Assembly (NCBI RefSeq): GCF_028657945.1
Contig: NZ_CP059693.1
Coordinates: 4,030,001-4,094,000 of the forward strand
Source of the DNA: Thalassomonas haliotis
Lineage (GTDB): Bacteria; Pseudomonadota; Gammaproteobacteria; Enterobacterales; Alteromonadaceae
Direction of reading: 5' to 3'
Length of the DNA: 64,000 nt
Under the pieces are notes generated by a model that saw only the letters and a program-made list of their open reading frames with translations, did not search any database and had not been told where the DNA came from. The position numbers were made by a program, and so were the translations under genes. Below are positions 26,171-32,835 of this stretch, in pieces (the stretch's first letter is position 1; each line of letters begins with the position of its first letter).

Positions 26171-27142
26171 ATGGGTGTCCAGTTCTGTCTCTATATGAAC
26201 GGGCGGGTTTATGATTATAATGTTGGCCGGTTTATGAGTGTGGATCCGTTTATTCAGGATCCTGGCAGTACCCAAAGTGTTAACCCGTATTCGTATATCA
26301 TGAATAACCCGCTGGCGGGGACAGATCCGACCGGCTATGCCTGTGAGAAGGCGGCTGGTACCCGGAGTATTTGTCGTAATGATACGAATGTAAAAAATAC
26401 CAATGTTGAGAATGTAAAAAGTATCGAAGTTTCAGGCTCTGGTAATAGCCGTAGCGTTAAGGTCAATTTGAACAATGGCGCCAGTTATAGTCAGAAGTTT
26501 ACTAAAACGCAGGAGATTGGTAGTGTTAGTAATATTGCTAAGAATGCTAATGAGATTAATGGTACCAGTGGAAGAAGCCCTAACCTAAATGATTATATTG
26601 CAGGTTTTAAAGAGCTTTGGAATAACGCATCTGATTATGTGCCAGATATATTTCAAAATGCCTCTGATGTCATGTCAGAAAACCTCGGAGGAGTGGTTTC
26701 TTCCGAGACGATAATGACTGGTGCAGAAGGCCTAAGTGATGGCATTGTTGCAATGTCTCAGGGGAATCTTTCTGGCCTGTCAAATGCAGCAGTATCGGTT
26801 GTTGCTGGTAGGGTGCCATTTGGCAAGAAAATCAAATCGCAAGTTGATGATTTACTATCAGGCAGTGAAGTGAGAGTAAAATCAATAAGAGAAGCTGACT
26901 CACTCCTTAGGAGTGCATTACCGAATGCTGTAAAGGTCAAGGGTGCAGGTCCAAGCACTGGGCTTCCAAGCTCAGGAGGATGGAAAGGTAAGAATCCTAA
27001 TGGTATGTATAAAAAAGACTATTTAATAGATAAGTCAACTGGAAGGGTGTATGGGCATGGGCCTAATAACGCTCATGCACACAACAAACACATTAATATC
27101 AAATTGCCTTCAGGCAAGAAAACGACAATTGTGATTAATTAA
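26171..27142 (+). CDS. orphan Rhs C-terminal toxin fragment
   Basis: A 323-aa frame whose first 45 or so residues are the end of an Rhs core (YMNGRVYDYNVGRFMSVDPF, NPYSYIMNNPLAGTDPTGY), the conserved junction after which the variable toxin begins. The long N-terminal Rhs shell is absent, so this is an orphan tip, not a full rhs gene; residues 1-7 come from the inverted-repeat boundary. The toxin end has a basic, His-rich block (YKKDYLIDKSTGRVYGHG, NNAHAHNKHINIKL, TTIVIN) suggesting a nuclease, but I cannot name the family. The ATG at 26171 has no good ribosome site. An immunity-like gene follows after one base. Confidence 0.7.
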   Translation: MGVQFCLYMNGRVYDYNVGRFMSVDPFIQDPGSTQSVNPYSYIMNNPLAGTDPTGYACEKAAGTRSICRNDTNVKNTNVENVKSIEVSGSGNSRSVKVNLNNGASYSQKFTKTQEIGSVSNIAKNANEINGTSGRSPNLNDYIAGFKELWNNASDYVPDIFQNASDVMSENLGGVVSSETIMTGAEGLSDGIVAMSQGNLSGLSNAAVSVVAGRVPFGKKIKSQVDDLLSGSEVRVKSIREADSLLRSALPNAVKVKGAGPSTGLPSSGGWKGKNPNGMYKKDYLIDKSTGRVYGHGPNNAHAHNKHINIKLPSGKKTTIVIN

Positions 27143-27143
27143 A

Positions 27144-27401
27144 ATGAATATCGAAAAATTTACGAAAAAGGTAGTTCATGGTGATGGTGCTCAATGGAAT
27201 TATGCTGTTGATAAAACGGAAGGGCTAGTTTCTGTCTGGGTTCATGGGGGGGATTTTATTTTAACTTGGGAAGAATACCCAGAAGGCTCTTTTCACGATG
27301 AATCGGAGTACATAAAAGACGAGCATCATCAATTCAATAGTTTAAATGAATTGCTTTCATTCATGGATAAGAATGCCATACCTTTGTCGGGGTTTAAGTA
27401 G
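27144..27401 (+). CDS. putative immunity protein for the Rhs tip toxin
   Basis: An 85-aa acidic, soluble protein (VHGGDFILTWEEYPEGSFHDESEYIKDEHHQFNSLNELLSF) starting one base after the toxin stop. An acidic partner next to a basic toxin tip is the normal immunity arrangement in Rhs systems. No Imm family is recognised. The downstream sequence to 27430 has a small CCCG/CGGG hairpin (GGCCCGTAAATACGGGCC with TATTTTTATT after it) that should terminate the transcript. Confidence 0.65.
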   Translation: MNIEKFTKKVVHGDGAQWNYAVDKTEGLVSVWVHGGDFILTWEEYPEGSFHDESEYIKDEHHQFNSLNELLSFMDKNAIPLSGFK

Positions 27402-27403
27402 AG

Positions 27404-27437
27404 GATATGGCCCGTAAATACGGGCCGTATTTTTATT
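27404..27437 (+). terminator. terminator after the immunity gene
   Basis: GGCCCGTA, short loop, TACGGGCC, followed by GTATTTTTATT, right after the immunity stop. The stem is perfect and the T-rich tail is canonical. Confidence 0.7.
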
Positions 27438-27579
27438 ACTGGTGTACAAGGATACCGGAGAGAGTGTACAAGAACATCCATCTTAAACTGGTGCAGATCT
27501 GGACACCCAAAAACTAGCGAAAGCAAAAAACTGAACTACTTTTACTCCATGGCTTTTTCTACTTGCTGTGGAGTAAATA

Positions 27580-28578
27580 ATGACTCCAGCCCGCCGCTCT
27601 CAAATTTCCCTGATTGACACCTGTTATTACCACTTAACTTCCCGCTGTATTCGCCGTGCTTACCTTTGTGGCCGGGATGAATATAGCAATCGCAATTATG
27701 AGCACCGGCGCCAATGGTTGGTTGACCGCATTCGCTTTTTAACGTCAGTATTTGCCATTGATGTCGCTGCTTATGCGGTAATGTCTAATCATTATCATCT
27801 GGTGGTTCATGTGAATGAGCCTGAAGCACAGGGCTGGACAAATGAAGAAGTTTGCCAGCGCTGGCTGCAGTTATATACGAATCATCCTTTGGTAGAGCGT
27901 TGGCAAACTGGAGCCACGATCTCGGCAGCGGAAAACGAAGCAGCATTAGCTATCATAGATGAATGGCGTGACAGGCTCAGTGATATATCCTGGCTGATGC
28001 GCTGTCTCAATGAATATATTGCCCGTAAAGCAAATAAGGAAGATAACTGCCAGGGCCGATTCTGGGAAGGACGGTTTAAGTCCCAGGCTTTGTTAGATGA
28101 AAAGGCACTGCTGGCTTGCATGGCTTATGTTGAGTTAAATCCAATACGGGCAAAAATGGCCAGTAGTGTTCAAGACTCGGAATATACCTCAGCCTATGAA
28201 CGGGCACATAATAAAGCCAGTAAGCAAGATAACCCTGATGACCTGCCGTTTAAGGTTAAACCTTTGCTGGGTTTTATTGGGTATGAGCATCAGGGACAAC
28301 CGTGCGGCATTGCTTTCTCACTACTTGATTATTTTGAGTTGATTGAAGAAACCGGCAAAATTATTAGGGAAGATAAACGCGGTTACATTGATGAAAAGCA
28401 ATTCCCCATCTTGCAGCAACTAGGCTTTTCCGGGGATGACTGGCTGGGTTTAGCACAGCACTTTGGTAAAAAATATCATAGAGCCGTTGGCTCATTGGCT
28501 GAGCTAACTCGTTTTGCTGCCCATATGAAGAAAAAATGGATTGGCGGGCAAAGGCAGCAGGCCTGTATCTTTCACTAA
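27580..28578 (+). CDS. RAYT / IS200-like REP-associated tyrosine transposase
   Basis: A 332-aa HUH-type transposase. The HxH metal-binding motif sits in YAVMSNHYHLVVHV (about residues 66-79) and the catalytic tyrosine in LLACMAYVELNPIRAKM (about 186), the RAYT signature (Y-x-x-x-N-P). The helical C-terminus (GFSGDDWLGLAQHFGKKYHRAVGS) is the extension found in large marine RAYTs. Such enzymes act on short palindromic REP sequences and usually occur as single copies. The many GGACACCC/GATGTCCCC-type repeats in this island are its probable substrates; that link is inferred. Confidence 0.85.
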   Translation: MTPARRSQISLIDTCYYHLTSRCIRRAYLCGRDEYSNRNYEHRRQWLVDRIRFLTSVFAIDVAAYAVMSNHYHLVVHVNEPEAQGWTNEEVCQRWLQLYTNHPLVERWQTGATISAAENEAALAIIDEWRDRLSDISWLMRCLNEYIARKANKEDNCQGRFWEGRFKSQALLDEKALLACMAYVELNPIRAKMASSVQDSEYTSAYERAHNKASKQDNPDDLPFKVKPLLGFIGYEHQGQPCGIAFSLLDYFELIEETGKIIREDKRGYIDEKQFPILQQLGFSGDDWLGLAQHFGKKYHRAVGSLAELTRFAAHMKKKWIGGQRQQACIFH

Positions 28579-28675
28579 AATCTAATACCTACTCATTAAT
28601 GTTCACCGTTGCTTGCGGTAGTGAGTCTTGCCTTGAATTCGCTGATTTTAATATTTTTTGCTGAAATTGACTGAT

Positions 28676-29104
28676 TTAGTTTGAGTAAGTTAATTCCCAC
28701 TGCTTTTTATAGTTTGTGTGATATTTTCGTGGTGTGAAAATAAGTTTATGGATGTCCCCGCTTGCCTGCCAAAATAAGTTTATGGATGTCCCCGCTTGCC
28801 TGTTCGGTCGAACCCACACCTTAACTTTATAAATGCCTTTAATTTCATTCGGCATTAACCTGTGGCACTTTTGATATAAGCGTTTGATAATACGATAAGT
28901 GTGTAAGGAAGTGATTAACCATAAACTACTAAAAACGATAGCAAAGGCGATAATGAAGATTTTAAAATCGCCACTGTTATTGAGCTGGGCTGCCGCCAGT
29001 AAAACTGAATTGAGAGTGAGAAAAATCCCGGTTCTTAACAGCAGTAAACTGTCTTCTTTATCCCACCTTTCTCTGATTAATGCATACTTTTCCCGATAAT
29101 GCAT
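28676..29104 (-). CDS. two-helix membrane protein, C-terminus reshaped by repeats
   Basis: A 142-aa frame starting MHYREKYALIRERWDKEDSLL, with two hydrophobic helices (about 23-42 and 46-66) and a basic loop after them. The last 45 or so residues are encoded by two 32-base direct repeats, so the natural end is probably altered: a 34-base unit shifts the frame. A membrane protein of the small 2TM type is plausible, but no family is recognised. Confidence 0.5.
   Translation of the reverse strand: MHYREKYALIRERWDKEDSLLLLRTGIFLTLNSVLLAAAQLNNSGDFKIFIIAFAIVFSSLWLITSLHTYRIIKRLYQKCHRLMPNEIKGIYKVKVWVRPNRQAGTSINLFWQASGDIHKLIFTPRKYHTNYKKQWELTYSN
28737..28802. repeat. two exact 32-bp direct repeats, REP-like
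   Basis: The unit (28737-28768 and 28771-28802, two bases apart) contains AAGTTTATGGATGTCCCCGC. GGATGTCCCC resembles the GGACACCC motif at other sites in the island. The copies lie inside the minus-strand ORF. Confidence 0.85.
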
Positions 29105-29209
29105 AATAAGTCTCCGCTGTCGTACCCCGGCTACCTATGTATTAGTCTGCATTGGCGCTTAATTCAACTCCATGGGCCTTGGCAGATATTCCCTTAACCA
29201 TATAACAAA

Positions 29210-29237
29210 GCTGGCCCCCCATTAATTGGCGATATCT
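29210..29237 (+). repeat. dispersed 28-bp repeat, copy A
   Basis: Identical to 32527-32554. The core CCCATTAATTGGCG also occurs inverted at 26162-26175, on the left edge of the Rhs cassette, with CTGGACA replacing CTGGCCC before it. These look like ends recognised by one recombinase or transposase. Confidence 0.8.
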
Positions 29238-29244
29238 ATTTGTG

Positions 29245-29537
29245 ATTGAAGATGGCGGCAATACCACTTAGTCAGTCACTGAAACTTATGTTGCCGGTAA
29301 CACCGTTTTTATCAAGGGGTAGAGTACCAGGCAAAATGGTAAACTCGGGGGGACAGACCCGACCTTGGTGGCCCATGGGAAGCAGTGATCCCGGACGATG
29401 GACAAATCCGCCCCTGGCGCTCGGACCTTGCCTATAACGGCGGCGATAACGTTTCCCGTAACAATGCCAACTACCAGGCTGGCTGGTGGACCAAAGGTGA
29501 AGAGCCGGGTAGCGCCAGTGTTTGGGTGAGGTTGTAA
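29245..29537 (+). pseudogene. remnant of a secreted chitin-binding (CBM5/12) protein
   Basis: With at least two stops and a frameshift, the sequence reads TYVAGNTV..., AKW, stop, TRGDRPDLGGPWEAV..., then an intact module RSDLAYNGGDNVSRNNANYQ with AGWWTKGEEPGSASVWVRL and a stop. The A-x-W-W-T-K/R-G-E/D-x-P pattern is the chitin-binding CBM5/12 fold, here twice. It is the tail of a lost chitinase or chitin-binding protein, its catalytic part gone. Confidence 0.7.
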
Positions 29538-29542
29538 ACAGC

Positions 29543-29701
29543 TATGGCTATGGCTATGGCTATGGCTATGGCTATGGCTATGGCTATGGCTATGGCTATG
29601 GTTATGGTTATGGTTATGGTTATGGTTATGGTTATGGTTATGGTTATGGTTATGGTTATGGTTATGGTTATGGTTATGGTTATGGTTATGGTTATGGTTA
29701 T
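29543..29701 (+). repeat. hexanucleotide microsatellite, 9 TATGGC then 17 TATGGT units
   Basis: Twenty-six perfect six-base units, the first nine TATGGC and the next seventeen TATGGT, ending in TAT. It begins six bases after the stop of the chitin-binding remnant. One reading gives a Tyr-Gly polymer in an unlikely 64-codon ORF that starts at a TTG. Slippage would make the length variable. Confidence 0.95.
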
Positions 29702-29918
29702 GTAACTTTAAAATAACCTAAGCGATTAATTTAACGTTGAAACTTTTCCTATTAGCCAAATTTTTTAACAAGTTTTGGCCATGAATAATTGTTTTAATTG
29801 CGTTAAATCAAGGTTAATTGAAATTTAACCATAATCGTCTATCAAAAACATATTAATATCATCGAGCCATCAATATATATGGCTTTTTGTAAACTAATTT
29901 AATAAAGGATTATAAATG

Positions 29919-30428
29919 ATGAAGTATTTACATTTACTCTCAGCAGCAATACTTGTTACCGCTGCAAGTTTTTCTTTTAATGCGATAAGTGCAGATGGTG
30001 TTGTTACAGAATCCCCGTCAGTCGAAATGCTAGAGCCCCATAATCAAGTTGCATCATTTAATTCTATTCTAGAATTTGAAGAGGCAGCTAAAAGTGGTCA
30101 AACAGTCAATGCATATCAAAGTTGTAACGCCACAGTTTATACTCGATACACGAGTATAAGGTTGAATGATACCCGGACTATTGCCAGTTTTACTCATGAT
30201 GGCGGTGACTGTAATAGATACGGATTTGCTATTATCAGAAACTATGAAGGACATGATTTCAAAGTGACTTTACTTGATAGTCAAGGAAACAGAGTTGCGG
30301 GCGGATATAGCGTAGCAGTTTCCACCTCTATATTTGATGCAGGTACTTATTATTGGGAAGTTACGAATAAAACAACTACTGGCTCTACTTATGGTGGGAT
30401 GACATACGAAGTGAGATCTAAAGGTTAA
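29919..30428 (+). CDS. small secreted protein of unknown function
   Basis: A 169-aa product (ATG at 29916 or 29919; AAAGGAT lies just upstream) with a signal peptide (MKYLHLLSAAILVTAASFSFNAISA). The mature half from about residue 65 on looks like a single beta-sandwich with two Cys (QSCNATVYTRYTSIRLNDTR, GGDCNRYGFAIIRNYEG, AGTYYWEVTNKT), resembling pre-peptidase or small cell-surface domains. No partner is adjacent apart from the unknown gene downstream. Confidence 0.65.
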   Translation: MKYLHLLSAAILVTAASFSFNAISADGVVTESPSVEMLEPHNQVASFNSILEFEEAAKSGQTVNAYQSCNATVYTRYTSIRLNDTRTIASFTHDGGDCNRYGFAIIRNYEGHDFKVTLLDSQGNRVAGGYSVAVSTSIFDAGTYYWEVTNKTTTGSTYGGMTYEVRSKG

Positions 30429-30442
30429 TTAGATTAGCTCTA

Positions 30443-30476
30443 AACGGCTCATGGGGACTTAATCCCATGCGCCGTT
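30443..30476 (+). terminator. terminator of the small secreted protein gene
   Basis: AACGGC-T-CATGGG and CCCATG-C-GCCGTT form a 12-bp stem with one mismatch and an eight-base loop, 14 bp after the stop, followed by AATATAAC. Confidence 0.6.
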
Positions 30477-30567
30477 AATATAACGACTTGTTTTGGATAT
30501 AAAAACTCAAGTTTTGTAGAGTAATGTCGATAAAGTAAAACAACAATTCAATGAAAAAGGATTTTTT

Positions 30568-31242
30568 ATGAAGATTAATATCAATTCATTACACAGCCAA
30601 TTTGAAAATAAAGCCGCTGCTTATGGAAAAACGGATGGCGAAAAGTTCAAAAACAGTTCTGAACAAAACACGGTAAACGAAAGTCGTTTACAAGCTAACT
30701 TAAACACAGCTAATCCCAACCCGAAAGAAAAACAAGATACTAATAGCTTTGATTTATCATTAATTGAAGGTAGTGCTTATGAGCAAATATTTAAAAAAGA
30801 AGATCTCGACTTTTCCAATATGAGTATAAATGACCTTCATACTCTTGTTAAAAATGTCAATGACATGGAACGGGAATATACACAAAAATACGGCAGCGAT
30901 GAACCGATGAGAACAGGTAAATCAGGTAATCCAATAATCTCTAAAAAAAGAGAGGATATGCTGGATTTAGAGGCTACTCTTAAGATCCTTTCTTACGGTG
31001 GAGGTGACGTTGACCCTGATAAAAAAATTGATACTGTAGAGTATTTTTCTAATCGTTCAGAGCAATTGGATGAACGCGCTCAAGAATCTCCAGAACGTCA
31101 GACTTATAATGTAGCAGCCACTTATATGAAAGAGCTAATGAATACTTTTGATAAATTTATATCGGATGATACGTTTGACTTATATAAAGAAAAGGCGGCT
31201 TTATTGCTAACCGATGAAAAAAAAGTTGATATGACGATTTGA
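30568..31242 (+). CDS. 224-aa unknown soluble protein next to a broken tai4-like gene
   Basis: Starts at ATG 30568 after GAAAAAGGATTTTTT. The N-terminal 60 residues are polar and low-complexity; from about 70 on it looks folded (LDFSNMSINDLHTLVKNVNDMEREY, DMLDLEATLKILSYGGGDVDPDKKIDTVEYFSNRS, YMKELMNTFDKFISDDTFDLYKEKAALLL), mostly helical and acidic. There is no signal peptide, membrane helix or known catalytic motif. A fragment of a Tai4-like immunity gene begins directly after the stop. It could be an effector, an immunity relic or an unrelated insert. Confidence 0.6.
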   Translation: MKININSLHSQFENKAAAYGKTDGEKFKNSSEQNTVNESRLQANLNTANPNPKEKQDTNSFDLSLIEGSAYEQIFKKEDLDFSNMSINDLHTLVKNVNDMEREYTQKYGSDEPMRTGKSGNPIISKKREDMLDLEATLKILSYGGGDVDPDKKIDTVEYFSNRSEQLDERAQESPERQTYNVAATYMKELMNTFDKFISDDTFDLYKEKAALLLTDEKKVDMTI

Positions 31243-31341
31243 GGTAATTCTTTACCCAAAAACCGAGAATACCCTTTAACTATGCAACCTGATGACTGTG
31301 ACTCTACAATGAAAACGTTAATTATCAATAAAAATGGCGTA
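31243..31341 (+). pseudogene. fragment of a second tai4-like immunity gene
   Basis: This stretch aligns with 33540-33638 inside the intact immunity gene with about ten differences over 98 bases by eye, reading GNSLPKNREYPLTMQPDDCD and TMKTLIINKNG. It starts right after the stop of the 224-aa gene and ends abruptly, so it is a truncated duplicate. Confidence 0.8.
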
Positions 31342-31359
31342 TTTTCATCGATCCCAATC

Positions 31360-31454
31360 GCTCAATAACATCGATGCCGCTCAGCCAATAACATTCATCG
31401 CGATCAGCTAATAACATTGATGCCGCTCACTTTTGGCTCAAAATGTTATTGAGC
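31360..31454. repeat. degenerate 23-bp tandem repeats capped by a 12-bp inverted repeat
   Basis: AATAACAT recurs at 31364, 31387 and 31410, a period of 23, within units like CTCAGCCAATAACATTCATCG. GCTCAATAACAT (31360-31371) and ATGTTATTGAGC (31443-31454) are exact inverse copies at the two ends. Confidence 0.7.
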
Positions 31455-31476
31455 TACGCAAGCACGGACACCCAAA

Positions 31477-31525
31477 CCTTAGTAAATATGAAAAGCTGTC
31501 ATAGGCATAATTCAATTTTTGGCTG
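31477..31525 (+). repeat. direct repeat left of symE (partner at 32226-32273)
   Basis: About 43 of 50 positions match 32226-32273 (CCTTRGTAARTATGAAAA, TAGGCATA, TTCAATT, TTGGCTG). The pair flanks the whole symE locus in the same orientation. Confidence 0.7.
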
Positions 31526-31628
31526 GCTTTGCCCGGCTTTGCTCATACAAAGCTTACCCTGGTAATCTCCAAAAAAGCAATTGAATCAACGCTTTGACTG
31601 CACAGAACAAAAACATCAAATTTACTTT

Positions 31629-31673
31629 AAAAAAAGACCAATTCACCATTGATTTCCCCGCAAATTGGTCTTT
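31629..31673 (-). terminator. terminator facing away from symE on the antisense strand
   Basis: On the minus strand, AAAGACCAATT and AATTGGTCTTT form a perfect 11-bp stem followed directly by seven T. It would end a transcript that starts in or near the symE leader and runs opposite to symE, the position expected for a SymR-type antisense RNA of about 200 nt. Confidence 0.55.
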
Positions 31674-31791
31674 CCTTAATAGTGCTAACCAAGTCTAAAC
31701 GGATAGCATTTATTACAACACTTCCATCAATCAATGAACTGCTGTAATAACAACCGTTACTACCAAAACAAAAGTAGTAACTTAAATCGCA

Positions 31792-31852
31792 ACCCCTGAG
31801 TGCCGATACACCCAGAGGTCGCTAACCACCACGAACTCTCAAGGAGTACGTC
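31792..31852 (+). promoter_or_regulatory. SymE leader, copy 2
   Basis: Conserved with the leader at 3635-3695, including the small CTGAGTG/CACCCAG stem (31796-31815) and the AAGGAGT ribosome site eight bases before the ATG. Both leaders continue into the codons ATG GCT AAA. Confidence 0.55.
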
Positions 31853-32137
31853 ATGGCTAAATATCATCATACGCCAGAGCCAGTCTCGGCAAAAGTAAAA
31901 TATCCTATTTATCGGCAACTTACCGTGCAGGAAACGGTTTGCACCACAGCGTCGAAAACCCGCGGCATCGGGATTAACTATGTTCCCGTCAAGCTTGAGC
32001 CTTGTGTCGTGCTCAGGGGAAAATGGCTGCGCCTGGCCGGTTTCCCTGTCGGGCAAAAACTCTGTATTGTTGTCAATCAGGCAGAGCTGGTGATCACGCC
32101 TACACAAACGGAGCCAACCCCGTCCGCTGAAAACTAA
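31853..32137 (+). CDS. symE: SymE-family toxin
   Basis: A 94-aa protein. Residues about 45-80 (PCVVLRGKWLRLAGFPVGQK, then LCIVVNQAELVIT) match the AbrB-like hairpin of SymE: L-x-G-x-W-L-x-x-A-G-F-x-x-G-x-x-V-x-V and L-V-I-T. E. coli SymE is SOS-induced, is reported to compact the nucleoid or cleave RNA, and is silenced by the antisense RNA SymR. The N-terminal 40 residues are variable and polar. It lies between two imperfect direct repeats, as in a small cassette, and an antisense-strand terminator lies just upstream. I saw no LexA box. Confidence 0.8.
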   Translation: MAKYHHTPEPVSAKVKYPIYRQLTVQETVCTTASKTRGIGINYVPVKLEPCVVLRGKWLRLAGFPVGQKLCIVVNQAELVITPTQTEPTPSAEN

Positions 32138-32225
32138 CCCGGGCTTAATTGAAAAGCCATAAGCTAAGCTGCTGTATTTAAAGCCGGTACAGCAGCTTTA
32201 TCTCACGTGAATCGCCCGCTCAACA

Positions 32226-32273
32226 CCTTGGTAAGTATGAAAACTGTTTTAGGCATATTTCAATTGTTGGCTG
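32226..32273 (+). repeat. direct repeat right of symE
   Basis: Partner of 31477-31525; see that entry for the matching bases. Confidence 0.7.
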
Positions 32274-32307
32274 TCCGGCTTTTCAGCCTACTGATTTTAT
32301 GGCGACG

Positions 32308-32364
32308 AAAACAGAGTTCAGCCAGAGTGCTGATATTATGCAAACCCGCTCACAGGACAATTAA
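32308..32364 (+). pseudogene. C-terminal scrap of a winged-helix/TolB regulator paralogue
   Basis: The frame ends TKTEFSQSADIMQTRSQDN and a stop; the regulator at 23792-26071 ends LVRQGADIMQTRSPGS and a stop. The underlying DNA is also alike (GATATYATGCAAACCCGCTC). The rest of the gene is gone. Confidence 0.55.
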
Positions 32365-32526
32365 TGACTTGCTATAACCTTAGTGGCACTGATTCGGATC
32401 ACCATCCGCATTTGCTCTGGCCGCCTGATTAAGACAGGGATCATATTTTTGATACAGGTGTTCCAACCTGGAAAGATGCAATAATTCAAGGCATTTCAAA
32501 CTTTGCATTTGTCCCCCCTTAGCAGG

Positions 32527-32554
32527 GCTGGCCCCCCATTAATTGGCGATATCT
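32527..32554 (+). repeat. dispersed 28-bp repeat, copy B
   Basis: Identical to 29210-29237, same orientation, about 3.3 kb apart. The pair brackets the segment from the chitin-binding remnant to symE. Confidence 0.8.
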
Positions 32555-32835
32555 TCCAGACCGGCCCTCGCGGATAAGCCCTTGCCATTCGCTAGTAGTT
32601 AGCGTTTAATAACAATAAGTTAAATAGACGATGCTCTTCCTACAGAAGACTTTCACCTTATTAGTTCATGCCCATGCCGGGCGTACACAAATCAAACCAA
32701 GCTAGCCAGCAAAGCTGGCTGGTTCTGAGCACTACCTGCTCCGGACCGTGTTTATGGCGTTAGCAACCAGAGTTACCCATAATTAATTTTCATCTTCTAT
32801 AGTTAGGTGAACAAAATCAAAGAACGGAATACATT

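Larger units (their letters stand above)
26172..27509 (+). mobile_element. possible toxin-immunity cassette bounded by 16-bp inverted repeats
   Basis: TGGGTGTCCAGTTCTG (26172-26187) and CAGATCTGGACACCCA (27494-27509) are inverted copies differing at one base. They enclose the Rhs tip and its immunity gene and nothing else. A RAYT transposase begins 70 bp beyond the right repeat. Mobility is inferred from the arrangement. Confidence 0.4.
32138..32835. other. gap of remnants and repeats between symE and tae4
   Basis: About 700 bp with no intact gene. It holds the right direct repeat of the symE unit (32226-32273), the end of a lost regulator paralogue (32308-32364), the second 28-bp repeat (32527-32554) and a small GCCAGC-AAA-GCTGGC hairpin at 32704-32720. 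Confidence 0.6.

Noticed and set aside
29522-29716. 64-codon ORF of Tyr-Gly repeats
   Set aside because: It is the translation of the microsatellite from a TTG without a ribosome site; not a credible gene.
31360-31454. CRISPR array
   Set aside because: Repeats are degenerate with no distinct spacers, and no cas gene is present.
31760-32107. 115-codon ORF antisense to symE
   Set aside because: Shadow of symE and its leader; an antisense RNA is possible, but not this protein.
32555-32835. integron attC-like sites (GTTAGC near 32758)
   Set aside because: The core sites and imperfect palindrome of attC cannot be completed, and there is no integrase.
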